In this document: one piece after another, positions 33,637 to 45,402 of the stretch
How positions within the stretch are numbered: the first letter of the stretch is position 1
Layout of the letters: each line of letters begins with the position of its first letter
Assembly (NCBI GenBank): GCA_013407085.1
Contig: JACCGJ010011332.1
Location: forward strand, 21,857-85,856
DNA: 64,000 bases
DNA from: Atriophallophorus winterbourni
Taxonomy: Eukaryota; Platyhelminthes; Trematoda; Plagiorchiida; Microphallidae
Reading direction: 5' to 3'
Position numbers and translations under genes: made by a program
The notes under the pieces: model-generated
Databases searched by the model: none
What the model was told of the DNA's origin: nothing
The model's input: only the letters and a program-made list of their open reading frames with translations

Positions 33637-35523
33637 TATGTCTATGAAAAGACGTCACGAGAAATTGTAACTGCTGAAACGCGTGTTCGGGTGTTTCACT
33701 AAGCAAACCGTTCATCGAATAATTAATACGTACTTGAGGCCAACCATGGAGTACGCGGTTCAGGCTTGGTCACTCTGGCTACAGAAGGACATCAGCCTCT
33801 TGCAGAGAATATATCATCGGACTACCAAGCTCGTATGCGGTTTAAATCACAAACAATACGAAGATCGTATTGCAAGTCTCGATCTATTCGACTTTCGCTA
33901 CCGCCGTCTTAGAGGTGATTTGATACTTATGTTCAATATACTGCATACCCCCAACCATCCTCTAAATCAACTATTCACGCGACTACCACCCAGAACCAGC
34001 CGGAGTCACGAATATACAGTACATATTCCCGACTCGAGACTAAACTGTCGAAGGTACTTTTATTCCGTACGTGTATGCTTTACCTGGAACGCCCTACCTT
34101 GTAATGTTGCACATTCACCCACCTTGGATATATTCAAATCGAATTTATACAATTTCATGTTGACCAATCCAAACTTTGAACCCATATATTTTACACCATA
34201 AAAGCTTTGAACTTTGAAACCGGTTTCTGTCCAATGGATTTTTACTTGATTCCTGAACTGCTCAGTAAGCAAACAAAGTCCGTTTTTCCACCCATGTTAT
34301 TCGTTAATCCCATATTATTCTGTGGTTTTTTCAAGCTATATGCTTTTTAGACCATTAAAATTGAATTGAATTGAATTGAATATTCCGTGGATAAAAATAC
34401 CATACAGGGTGTCTTTCCGTGTCGCCTTGAGCGTGCACATTAAACATACAATTGGTCTCATTTATACGATCACTTTGCGCTTATGCCCAAAACGGGAGTT
34501 TCGACGTACGATAATCAAAAATTTAAATAGGCTGTAACCGGTGAAGTGTACTAAGATATTTGATGCCATTAAGAAAACTATAAGCTTGAACCCATTGGTG
34601 TTGGCTTCGTGAAAAGAAATTGTTGCATTTATGATAAACATCCAATAATGTCGTTCAGAACACTTTTGAGGCAGTCTTTTAGAGAATTACTTTGGCATGG
34701 CTGACGCACATTTGTTTAACTTCCATTAGGGTTTCTACAAGAGTCTATCAGCTAAATACTGATGTTTTACCCGATGCATTTCAAGGACGGATTGCCAAGT
34801 AGAAATCCTGGGCTTATTAAAAGGTTAGTCATCATATTGAACTTTGACTATTCCAAAAAATTTCGGTTTTGTGGAATTTGAAATCCCTTAACACGTTTCC
34901 GGCGATTGCTAGAAACAGTGGTTTCCGCTCACTGCGATGCATTTATTTCACTATATCTTCAGTGCACCATGTGCTATCGCCACGAGAGGTTGTGTGTATG
35001 TTGCCCTGGCTGCTAACAGCTGGTTGAAGTGAGAAAATCGGGACCCACATGTGATAACCTTCGCATTTGACATTAGAATCTTTTGTCGTAATACGAAGGG
35101 ACCCACCGGTGGTTCCCCTGATAAATCTTGATATTGTTGCTCTTTTTGGTGTGCTCCATGGCTTGTTTCTTGTGTTTGAAATTTATTCTCATTATTTTAC
35201 AGCCTTCGCCGTGAAAATTAGCGTTTTTTCGGAAAAACACATCGGGATGCTCAAGTGAGCTCAAGTTCCTAAACAGATGAACCTCTGAAGATTGACGAAG
35301 AAGACCTAGATTTTCAAGATTACTCCTCAGACACTGACAGTACCACATCAAATAGAGAAACAACTGATGAAGACAATAACAATCACGCTGAGATAATCAA
35401 TAATAAACAATTGCATGACACTGAATGGAAGCAAACAACTAAGAAAAATCGAGTGTTTGAATTCACTGGCAAGGAAAAGCTACGTGTGAGAGTGTCAGCT
35501 TCACCTGAAGATGGAAATGTTTT

Positions 35524-35863
35524 TGTGGTGTGGTTCCGCAAATCATACCCACCACGATGCAAGCTGAGCTGGTTAGCTGAACTCTCCTCCAACAGGATGT
35601 CAAGTTTCGATTGCCGATAATGCCATATTGATGTATCGATTTCCTGTTATCGTTTTCACTCGCATTCCGCCGATTTTCCGTTCGATAACTCAGTGAACAA
35701 TATTCATCTATTGAATACGATTTTGGTACATAATCAACTCACCCGTTAAACACATTACATTCTGTTTGCCGTGCCGTGACTTCTCAATTCGATTTCTGTT
35801 GGGATTCGCATTTCAATTCAATTCCATTACAATTCAATTCCATTACAATTCAATTCCATTACA
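35524..35863 (+). repeat. 5' LTR of the Gypsy element
   Basis: 340 bp. It ends in a triple CAATTCAATTCCATTA repeat, the only place where I see differences from the 3' LTR (three substitutions). It presumably carries the promoter. Confidence 0.9.
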
Positions 35864-35882
35864 ATTTGGCGTCGCAAACAGG

Positions 35883-37268
35883 ATGGATCAACCGACTCTT
35901 GAACCATTAAATCTTCATTCTAATCCTGGAGAAATTGAAGAGTGGGTGGAACGATTCGAGCTGTGGAGCAGCATTCGGAAGGACGTCAAGCCGGAGAATA
36001 AGTCAACATTTTTCTTGACCTACGGGGGACGTGAATTATATTCGTTACTTAAGAACCTATCCTATCCAAAAGCTCCTGCATCACTGCCGTTTCAAGATTT
36101 GAAGACACTCCTACTGAAGCATGTCATGCCGGTGAATTTCAAAGCTACAGAACGAGCAAAATTCAACACACTGGTCCGAAATCCTAATACAAGCTGCCGC
36201 GAGTTCATCCTTATTCTACAGAAACAGGCTGCTAAATGTGAATTCGGTGATCTATTAGAAGACAATTTGAGGGATCGTCTCATTGCTGGTATTAACAATG
36301 TTGACCTACAAAGAAAAATGCTGATGAAACCTGACCTGACCTACGCCGAAGCCCGTGAAATCTGCGAGCAGCGAGATGATGTGACTGCTGCGACAACCGA
36401 ACAAGGTGCCGTGTTCTTTCAGAAAAGTTCACTCAGATCCAATCAGCCAAGACACCGGCACCAGGCCAACAAGACAAGTAAAAACCAAGCCCGAGACAAG
36501 ACCGTAAAGCCGATAAATAACTGCATGTCGTGTGGTGATCTTCACTTGCGGTCAACTTGTCGATTCCGCAATGCAGTGTGTCATGGATGCGGTAAGAGCG
36601 GACATATAAAGAAGGTTTGTCGGAGTAAACAATGCAACCTGACCCAACAGAATCCAGTGGTCAATCAGGAGGATGACGGTTCACCTTATGTTCTGCAACT
36701 GAAGAGTCCAGCACAACAATTCATCTACAAATCCTTGCAGTTCGATTCAAGTGAAACTGCTGAATTCATCGTCGATACCGGTAGCAGTGAATCAGTCATT
36801 CCCGCCGAAATCTTGAACCGGGTGGCCCCAGAGGCGCATGTGCAACCGACCAACGTTAAACTTCGTGGCGTTACCGGACACAATTTGCCACTGACAGGTG
36901 AAACCACCTTATTTGTAAAACAAGACAAGGAGATTTCAATTCCAGTCCGATTCTTGGTATCTAAAAGCAGTCCAGCAATCCTCGGTCTGAAAGCCCTGCG
37001 AGCCCTCAAGCATCCTGTATCGCTGAATGTTGTGCCCGTTGAGAATTCAGGAGAACAAATTCAGGCCGACTTCCTGTCCAGGCACGCAAAACTTTCTCCA
37101 GCGGAAGCATGCTGTCTCATCTCCCAATCATGTGCCGTTTCCCGTGAGCAACTACGAACGTTCACGAAGAAGTACTATTCAACAGTTTTGTCAGCCATAC
37201 GGAACGGTTGGCGTCCAGATGTACGAAAGAAATACCTACCCTTTACCAGGTCCGTGATGAGCTACTGA
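35883..37268 (+). CDS. Gag-protease polyprotein fused to an RNase H end
   Basis: The frame from ATG 35883 (461 codons) starts just after the 5' LTR. Order: a gag capsid region (IEEWVERFELW, YLLKNL-type helices, NVDLQRKMLMK); two CCHC knuckles (CMSCGDLHLRSTC and CHGCGKSGHIKKVC); then an aspartic protease (EFIVDTGSSESVIP, LPLTGETTLF, AILGLKAL). After VVPVENSGEQ the sequence jumps to IQADFLSRHAKLSPAE, which in intact elements lies at the end of RNase H. The fusion is in frame, between two AATTCAGG direct repeats. A lost T near 37243 shifts the frame just before integrase. Gag and protease look intact and could be functional. Confidence 0.85.
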   Translation: MDQPTLEPLNLHSNPGEIEEWVERFELWSSIRKDVKPENKSTFFLTYGGRELYSLLKNLSYPKAPASLPFQDLKTLLLKHVMPVNFKATERAKFNTLVRNPNTSCREFILILQKQAAKCEFGDLLEDNLRDRLIAGINNVDLQRKMLMKPDLTYAEAREICEQRDDVTAATTEQGAVFFQKSSLRSNQPRHRHQANKTSKNQARDKTVKPINNCMSCGDLHLRSTCRFRNAVCHGCGKSGHIKKVCRSKQCNLTQQNPVVNQEDDGSPYVLQLKSPAQQFIYKSLQFDSSETAEFIVDTGSSESVIPAEILNRVAPEAHVQPTNVKLRGVTGHNLPLTGETTLFVKQDKEISIPVRFLVSKSSPAILGLKALRALKHPVSLNVVPVENSGEQIQADFLSRHAKLSPAEACCLISQSCAVSREQLRTFTKKYYSTVLSAIRNGWRPDVRKKYLPFTRSVMSY

Positions 37269-38338
37269 TACAACCGGACGGTGTGATTTGTCGGGGAGAC
37301 CGATTGCTCATCCCGCCACCGTTGAGGAAGCCTGTCTTGGACGATCTACATAAGGGCCATATGGGCATTGAAAAAATGAAATCGTTGGCACGGCAAGAGG
37401 TTTGGTGGCCAGAAATTGATGCCGACATCAGAAGTACAGCTATGAACTGCGAGGCTTGCCTGCACAAAATCAATTCACGCCCAAGGGATTGGACACCATG
37501 GCCTGACAGTTACCTTCCCTGGCAACGAATCCATGCAGATTATTGTGGACCGTTTTTGGGAAAGTACTTCGCACTTGTGATCACCGACTCGTATTCCAAG
37601 TGGCCAGAAGTCTTTCTGACAACCACAGCAACGACGGCGTTCACAATGCAAGCTCTAAGGAAGTGTTTCAGCCGTGAAGGGATCCCACAAGTACTTATCA
37701 CTGACAATGGTGCCCAATTCTGTTCCAATGAAATGAAGGAATGGCTGGATAGCATCGGGTGCCGACACTTACGAACTGCTCCGCGGCATCCATGTTCCAA
37801 TGGCGCTGCAGAGAATCTTGTGAAAACTATCAAGAGTGCTATTCACTCAGCCAATCCTGGGAGCTTCCAAGCCTTGGACGTATTCATTGATAACTTTCTA
37901 CTGCAATACCGTAATGCCGTCCATTGCACGACCAGAGAGAGCCCAGCCAAGTTGTTCAAATCCAGGACACTCCGAACTTCCCTACACCGAATGGATTCGA
38001 GTGATGTGACTTATTTCAGAGGAAACGACTTGAGACCCGCTCATGGCATCGTCACGCGACAAATCGGAAATTCAATGATTGAAATCACTGACCTAAAGGA
38101 TGCAAGTGTGCACCAACGTCACAAAAGTCAAGTACAATTCAAAAGGTCAGTAGAGGAAAACATCAATCAGGAATCAACGCATCAACCAGAACCAAGTGTG
38201 GAACCTCAGGAGTCAACTGCTCTTAGAAGGTCTGCGAGGTTGGCGAATCGGAACAACGCAACAATTTCGAGGGGGGAAGGTTGTGGTGTGGTTCCGCAAA
38301 TCATACCCACCACGATGCAAGCTGAGCTGGTTAGCTGA
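37236..38338 (+). CDS. Gypsy integrase
   Basis: The frame is open from 37208, but homology starts at YQVRDELLIQPDG (about 37240). The zinc-binding HHCC domain has LHKGHMG and NCEAC. The catalytic core has HADYCGPF, ITDNGAQF and the Glu of GAAENL, with 35 residues between the second Asp and the Glu (DD35E). A C-terminal chromatin/DNA-binding tail follows (ETALRRSARLANRN-like). All catalytic and zinc residues are present. It lies one frame from gag-protease because of a single-base loss near 37243, so the present copy would not be made as one polyprotein. Confidence 0.85.
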
Positions 38339-38621
38339 ACTCTCCTCCAACAGGATGTCAAGTTTCGATTGCCGATAATGCCATATTGATGTATCGATTT
38401 CCTGTTATCGTTTTCACTCGCATTCCGCCGATTTTCCGTTCGATAACTCAGTGAACAATATTCATCTATTGAATACGATTTTGGTACATAATCAACTCAC
38501 CCGTTAAACACATTACATTCTGTTTGCCGTGCCGTGACTTCTCAATTCGATTTCTGTTGGGATTCGCATTTCAATTCAATTACATTACAATTCAATTCCA
38601 TTTCAATTCAATTCTATTACA
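38282..38621 (+). repeat. 3' LTR of the Gypsy element
   Basis: 340 bp, preceded by the polypurine tract and followed by the GTTTT target duplication. Apparently identical to the 5' LTR except for three bases in its terminal repeat block. Confidence 0.9.
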
Positions 38622-40993
38622 GTTTTCCCAGTTGATGTTTACAAACAAATAATAACTGCTGATATTGTCGACATGATTTTACAGGAGACTAATCGAACAA
38701 ACTATTGCTTGGAATGTTATAGCCCGAAGATCAAAATTAGTTCAATGGGTGCCTACTACTGGAGAAAAAATTAAAAAATTCATTGGGCTTATCATTTACA
38801 TGGGATTGGTCCCAATACCTGACATTCAAAACTGCTGGTCAAAATTGAGTCTTTATAAAAACAACCTAGTGCCAAACACAATCACTAGAGACCGCTTTCA
38901 ATTGTTGTTGCAAATGATTCACTTTTCCACCAATAAAGAAATAAACGTTGGAAGAGATTGCAAAATCAAAAAACTGCTCCACATGGTAGTAGCATAATTT
39001 CAAACCGTGTATACATCAGGACCTTACGTTGTGATCGACGAGAGCATGGTACATTTCACAGGACGAATTGTATTTTGGCAATATATTCCTGAAAAGAGTC
39101 ATAAATATGGCTGCAAGCTTTTCAAATTTTTGATGGCTATACTCTAAATCTGGAGTTTTATTCCCTCTTTCACGCATGGAATAAACAAGAAGCAAAACAA
39201 GCCAGGTAGAAGCACGTCAAACATATCACGACTATCGGTGCACTCTCTACAAGAAGCTGGTGGTCGAAAGAGGAAGAACAGAAAGCGCTGCAAAAGATGC
39301 TACGAAATGTTCTCTAAGAATGAGGACTATAAAGCTGCCAAACGTAAAGCAAGAAAAGTGTCGACCTATTGTAGCACACGCGAAGGGTCCCCTTAACTCT
39401 GTGTTTTATGCTTTGCTTCGAAACATGTAGGATAAATGGGAAAAGCATTAAAATTGATATTAAGTTGATGATTTGATAGCGTACTTTTTCAAAGGAATCA
39501 CAGCGCTTATTAAAAAATAAACTTCAGTTTTTCTTTATTTGTTGTGCTTTATTAACCATTCCTTTGAACTTTGAAACACTCAACCGGTCTAATTTAGAAC
39601 CGGTTTATGTATTTCTAATAGATTTATATGTATTACTGATTTTTCTTCAGGGACCCGCCGGTGGGTCCCTTCGCAGGGAACGTGTTAACGAGATGTGTCT
39701 CGTAAATGAGCATGAAGAAGTCTGTGTTTTACCTGTTTAATGGAAGCATTGAAATCTAATCAATATGTGCGTATAGTTCATGAAATAATGCACGTTTTCC
39801 GTTGCAGAATGTACTCTGATTTAGACTTGGATTAAGTTGCTAGCAGCACAATATGTAATGCATAATTATGAAGGTGGTGACGATAGTCATTTACAACATA
39901 ATATTTTACGTCCTATTAATAAAAGCTATCCCAATAGATTCATTGATTTATTTGCTATTCCATTCTTCCCATGTGATACCCAACAAAATTGAAATGTAGT
40001 AACTTAAATAGACTCCGTACTCGTGTGTTTTTGTCGAGGTCGTATACCTGGCCCATGGTATGATTGGATACATTGCAAAGCAGCATAGAACATACTCACT
40101 GCAATTACGCAGCCTAGATAGTTTCAGAAAAATCATTGCATTTCAATACCTCGTTTTCAACTTACAATGATCCTGCTTGGAAAATCCCACGATTCAAAGC
40201 AGCAGGCTCATTCTATCGATTCATGTTGCTCGTAAAATGCTCAAATAAAGAGCACTTGGATCTGCATTTGAAATTTTGACATTCACTGAATATAATACAG
40301 TTTATTTTCTTTTTACAAAAAAGACGTTGCCCAGCGTTACTTTGTGAAAACTGTTTTATATTCATTACTACGATTTATCTACGCAAATTCTTTGAAATAA
40401 TTAAGTGATTGATAACTAGAAATTAGAAAAAAATGGACAACAAATTGGTAACAGTAATTAACATGCTTGACTTGTTTTATTCACACATTGCTCTCATTTA
40501 CATACAACAGGTCTAGTTTAATGCTTTATTTTATTTATGTGTTGTCCTCTAAAGCAAACACAACAAACATTTCAATATTCATGCCCCCAAAGAAAAAAAG
40601 AGAAAATTCGACACAAAAGGTGTTAGCTTTATTAACTATGAGATGTGTTTTATTCAATGTCCGAACTGGGTACTGTAAGTCCACTGAAAAAGAAATGTTA
40701 TTGATTGGTTGAAAGGCATCCACACAGTCGTTAAGAGATTTCAAAGTATTATCCTATGGTCGATCAGAAGTCGTCCTTCCTCAGCATGTTGAAGTTTACA
40801 GAAAAATATCATCCATGTGAATCAACTAAAAACGAAACACCCGGCACTTGATTCATGTTTATTTGGCTTACGTTACGATCAATTAGTTTGGAAACGTCCC
40901 AGGCGACATGAATGTCTATATAAATCTGGATGATTTCCTCTTAAACATTAGAAAGGTCAATGGCCTGATTCTAGTTATTTAAACATACAATTT

Positions 40994-40995
<2 letters not shown>

Positions 40996-41037
<42 letters not shown>
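40996..41037. repeat. (TA)n microsatellite, expanded in the right arm
   Basis: About 40 bp of TA. The equivalent left-arm position (11236-11245) has only a few units, so it expanded after the duplication. Confidence 0.9.
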
Positions 41038-41039
<2 letters not shown>

Positions 41040-42660
41040 GGGATTCTAACTTGCATGTGATATCAAACAGGGATTAAACATAAATGCTTTTTCTTTTGAT
41101 GTTGTGGATTCCTGTTTAATGTCTAACGTTGATACTCATGTTGTTCTGGAGACGTCTTGTAGAAAATCATTAATGACTAAGAACCCAACAATAGGTTTCC
41201 ATCAGTGACCCTTGTCAAGTAGATGTACTGTAGCCGAATCATTCGCTTATCTATATCACGATTCCTTTAGTAAGATGTTGTATTTAAAAAATCATTAGGT
41301 CGGGTTGTTCGTCTCATTTTGGACAAATATAGCTTCATAGGTGACCGCAAATTGTTGGATGACGAATGAGGTCGTATGCAAAGTGAGCGATCATTTATGC
41401 ACAGTCTAAAAAACGGTGAATGATTCAAAGTTCTTCTTTCAATCTCGGCAGTGAACTACATATAATCATATGTTCTATATTTCTGTAAGTTGAAAGCCTA
41501 ATAATATTGAATATATAAAGATATTGTGTGGGTTTTGTACTGCAGTTCTTGCATGCCTAAATTCAATGCGCCATTTCATGAAGAATATTCGAAACTTATT
41601 TTATGTGAAACATAATTATGATTAAATAAGTAGTGGTAGCACTCTTGCAAACAGAAGGACTATTGTTCCGATATACACACGTTAACAAATGCTCAGTCAA
41701 TTTTTGTGTTACAAACGACCGAGTGATGTGAAGTCGCATGGTTCTTTCACGAAATGATGCAAAACTGTTTAATTTTTCGAACATTGAATGTGTGTACCAT
41801 TCAATGAAATACGTTTCGGCAGGATTTATGCCGTAGACGTTTGCTATGTCAACTGGTCTCAGGTTTCTACTAAAGAATCTCGAGCTACCCTTGAGCTGAC
41901 AACGGAAAACCTTAATTACTTTATTACTCTTTACTATTAATTTCGTTGTATAGGGCTTGAATTGATGATTTGATGAATTTTACTATTTCGGAGGTATGCT
42001 GAATAAAGTCTAGTAAATGTATCTAGTGTATCTATTCGTCGGTTCTCCAAATGATGCAAGGAAACTTACACTTCGGGAGCTCCTAAAATGGCATAAATAA
42101 ATGAGAGTAACGTTATTTACTATTCAACACTCTAAGATATATTTTAACTTCGAGAGATCAACCAGACTAATTATAACTTGAAAAAAAGAGCCAGTCAATT
42201 TCACATGTAATACAGAAACGTTCATTTTTTGCAAAAAATATAATTCCAATACATAATAATTTCTGCTCCTGCTTAACAAGTTATCCTGTTTTCAAATGTT
42301 CAGTATAATTTATATTAATTATGATTGATCACACTCCATAAAAATATACCAACATTTTGTATATTCGTCTCGTGTTGTTTGATTGAATGGTTTCTACGAC
42401 CTTTCACACGGTGGTAATATAGTGAACTAATTCAAAAATGCTAGTAATAAAATGAGGTTTCCAGCTAACATTTTGATAATCGTCTAACACCTCATCTGGT
42501 ATACCAAGCAAATTTCTATATATATATCACATATTAGGTGTTTGATTTCCACTTCAAAACACTTTTATGCACTCATTTCAACGAATGTCTATCTGGCAAG
42601 CCAAAGCTGGACTGTGTAAACACAACAAAGTAGTCTCGCGACAATTTGATGTATAAACAC

Positions 42661-42716
42661 ACACTAAAGCTAGTTGCTTTTTAGACCATTAAAAACCTTG
42701 AATTACCTTGAATTAT
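42661..42716 (+). mobile_element. CR1 3'-tail stub (right arm)
   Basis: GCTTTTTAGACCATTAAAA plus ACCTTGAATT repeats, the plus-strand form of a CR1 end. It mirrors 9541-9600 in the left arm. Confidence 0.6.
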
Positions 42717-44905
42717 AATTTTAAGCGATCGATTTCAAACGGGAAACTCACTCGGTGAATGGTGTACGACTAAAATTGCGATATGGACGATGTGGTAGAT
42801 GCACGTTAGTTTGGATACATTAGAACTCCACGAAAATTTAATTTATATCTAAATATTGTGGCGCAAGCTCAAAACATTGTATTACAAAACAATTTTATTT
42901 CGTTTATTTTTAGACCTGGCGTCATATTACGCGGTACAGTAAAAATTTTCAACTGCTTATTATTTAATATTTAATGGCAATCAGCAAAATATATGCTCAT
43001 TGCAGTTTAAAAATTTATATATCGCAAATTTGTTGACCTAACTGCATATTATGCTTTCTGTGCCGTTCGTTTTCAGTTTTATTTGAAACGTGTTACGTGG
43101 TGTAATGACACCAATCTCTGTTTCCGGAAAAAATTGTGAGGTCAGGTTTCATAAATTTTGGTCTACTATTATGCAATGGTAGCCAACCACCTGGTACGTA
43201 GAAGTTTTGCGTTCCACAAATAATTATTTTATTTACTTGGATAACCCCTGGTTTACTAATGACTCATTGTTATTATGAGAAATCAACTGTTGCTTCAGAA
43301 TTTCAGCAATAAAGATTCTTACATATCTTGCGGTTACCGAGCACATTATATCACATTTCACGTAGAAGCTAACATTTTAAAGATAAATGCCAGCTCTATG
43401 TATAAGTAGTATAGGTGAGTTAATGTATACAATATGATTGTAAGCTTAATATAAATTAGGTCATCAAACTCTAAATATCAAATTTCGTATATAGATCAAG
43501 AATCATGTAGCAGTTGTTCTTTTGATCTCGAATCAAAATGAATTGTAAGCAGATAAGATAAAAGAAATTGCTGAAAACGATTAAGCTAAGAAAAATTTTT
43601 GGTGCGCGAATCCAGGAAACATTTGAAATAAACATAATATATTGACGGGAAAATGATAGATATTTTCTGGCGATTGTTGTCAAAGTTAATGAAATAGTGC
43701 CGTGGAGGTGAGAACTGCAAAATCTGCTCATTATTTAATGTGGTTTCTCTAGAGATACGTAATGGCAGAGCAACGAGCATGAACTTCGCTGTACGTACAA
43801 TCGAAATGTTTAATCACCGTAAGAAATTCCCGAACTACAATACTGCAATTCCACTGTTGCATTTCGATGCGTTTACAAGCAGAGGCTAGCAAAAACAATT
43901 CTAAATATTTCTAAAGCAAAACGGGAAGGAAAATGTTGAGTTAACGTTCATTGAAATGAAGCCCGTTAAAATGTTCAGACGAAATGCTAATCACCATATT
44001 TTATTATTTTGTTCCAAATAGAAGTTAAGCTACCTCAGTAGGAATATGCTATGTTCAATCAAAATTTGCTCTTGAGAGTACTTCATTAATGTGATGAGGA
44101 TATTTCATAGTTTGGAAACTATTAAAATTAAATACATGATAGCGGTCATTTAAGATCCACATTTTATTGCAATTTTTCTTTCAAAACTTTTACGACGAAC
44201 ACGTTGCAAACGTACGACAAAAAATCCGACACATTCCAAAAATTATCGAATATTACCGCATTCGTTTACCAGCGTATTTGACTTTAACGTAAGAAGAAAT
44301 AAACGAAATTTATTTTGGGTATATTTAGGCTGAAATTGTCTGTCGAACTCATAGCTTTTTCCTATTATTTATTCGACATAATATGTGAAAACCAGAGGAT
44401 TACACATTTTGCAATAGAGTCTAATTGATCACTATAAACATAATATTATTGTTGGTTTTCCTATGAATATCTAGTGCCGAGAACATATGTATTACGGTTA
44501 AGCTACGTAAAATTATGTAAAAGGTCGAAGCAACTAAAAAAAACTATGTAAAAAATCAATTGCATAATTATTTTATTGTGTCCTCCACAAATTTTCGTTT
44601 AAAATAAACTATTATCTGTTTGTTTACGCTCGTCCTTCGATAACAGAATTATTTTAACTAGTCACTGTGAGATGTGAGGAAAAGTATATATATATAGAGA
44701 GAGAGATATTTCATCGACGGTTCACTATTCATCTCCGATTCCTTTATTTAACATCTTGATTTGTAGCGCAATCGTTCAGTAATTTTTTCCAGATGCTATT
44801 TCTTTATTACAACATAGTAATTTTTATTATTCATATTAAATATATAAAATCTGATAAAAACTAAAATAAAGTTTTGGCACCTTGATATATTTCATTTTGA
44901 AAAAG

Positions 44906-45402
44906 ACGAAGAAATACAATTGGATATACAAGATTGGTTGTTGGAAATTTGTGTTTGCAGTAGACCCAACTACGTTTTGTAAGTAATTCGGTGCTGGTCC
45001 TATTCATTTCATTGTATTCGCATAAACATTTTACGTTTTTTATAATTGTTAGAATGGTCAAACTCTCTCAACGTATTTATTCAAAATGAACTTTGTTTAC
45101 ATTGTACACGAGCAAAATAACATAACACTTAATATTAAGATCTTATCACAAGATTTGTAAAATTTGTTTTATTTTGTGAATAAACAACTTACAGTAGTTA
45201 CACTTTGATGTCCCTAAAATATCCAAAGAATTCTCATTTAATACTTGGATTTATTTTCTGCATGACGTATTAAATACATTTATTTAATAGATGGGCTGTT
45301 TACATCTTTGAACTTTACAATGATAGACATCGCACGAACTCGATATTTATCAATCATGCAAACTCAAACACAAAAACCTGGGTTTTTACGTTGTTTCGGA
45401 TG
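44906..45402. other. No recognisable feature
   Basis: Unique AT-rich sequence between the right arm and CR1 copy G. An in-frame extension of the G reading frame (from 45308) runs through it by chance. Confidence 0.5.

Larger units (their letters stand above)
32230..34201 (+). pseudogene. CR1 ORF2 C-terminal half (copy F), interrupted
   Basis: Pieces read [16 protein letters not shown], then, after a frameshift near 32377, [19 protein letters not shown] and [14 protein letters not shown]. Stops and substitutions follow (TGA 32572-32574; KDSGEW in place of KDLGVW). After the LTR insertion the last part is clean: RIINTYLRPTMEYAVQAW, IYHRTTKLV, RYFYSVRVCFTWNALP (33683-34201). The interrupted codons rejoin across the LTR element once one copy of TATGT is removed. 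Confidence 0.8.
32230..34379 (+). mobile_element. CR1-like LINE copy F, 5'-truncated
   Basis: Plus-strand CR1 beginning within the RT palm (GIKGSLLAWFEDYL), head-to-head with the 5' end of copy D and with no spacer. It ends in GCTTTTTAGACCATTAAAA plus (TTGAA)n at 34362-34379, exactly at the inner edge of the right palindrome arm. It is interrupted by a 922-bp LTR mini-element at 32715-33636. Confidence 0.85.
35524..38621 (+). mobile_element. Ty3/Gypsy LTR retrotransposon lacking reverse transcriptase
   Basis: 3098 bp with 340-bp LTRs (TGTGGTGTGG...ATTACA) and the 5-bp target duplication GTTTT (35519-35523 and 38622-38626). A possible primer site TTTGGCGTCGCAAACAGG starts near 35865, and a polypurine tract GAGGGGGGAAGG lies at 38269-38280. 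The interior encodes gag and protease fused to the end of RNase H, then integrase. The RT and most of RNase H are absent. The LTRs differ at about three of 340 positions, so the insertion is young. Confidence 0.9.
35265..39420 (+). pseudogene. piggyBac transposase remnant (right copy)
   Basis: N-terminal acidic region (EPLKIDEEDLDFQDY...), then FTGKEKLRVRVSASPEDGNVF up to the Gypsy insertion at 35523. It resumes at 38622 with PVDVYKQIITADIVDMI, KFIGLIIYMGLVPIPDIQNCW (frame 38749-38997) and YVVIDESMVHFTGRIVFWQ (about 39022). The C-terminal finger CKRCYEMFSKN follows (about 39288 on). As in the left copy, the segment between the first catalytic Asp and the finger is deleted. It is inactive and also interrupted. 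Confidence 0.7.
34892..39684 (+). mobile_element. piggyBac DNA transposon (right copy), split by Gypsy
   Basis: Bounded by TTAA (34888-34891 and 39685-39688), with the CACGTTTCC / GGAACGTG ends and the subterminal palindromes (about 35096-35118 and 39650-39671). Its own length without the Gypsy insertion is about 1.69 kb, as in the left copy. It lies at the position equivalent to 12545-14245, so both copies descend from one insertion. Confidence 0.85.
34380..44905. repeat. Right arm of large inverted duplication
   Basis: The reverse complement of the left arm (7338-19562 without CR1 copy A), in the same order throughout. The inner edge TATTCCGTGG abuts the (TTGAA)n tail of CR1 copy F; the outer edge is near 44905. 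It holds the second piggyBac copy and, inside that, a Gypsy element missing from the left arm. Minus-strand frames here mirror plus-strand frames of the left arm and are not separate genes. Confidence 0.9.
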
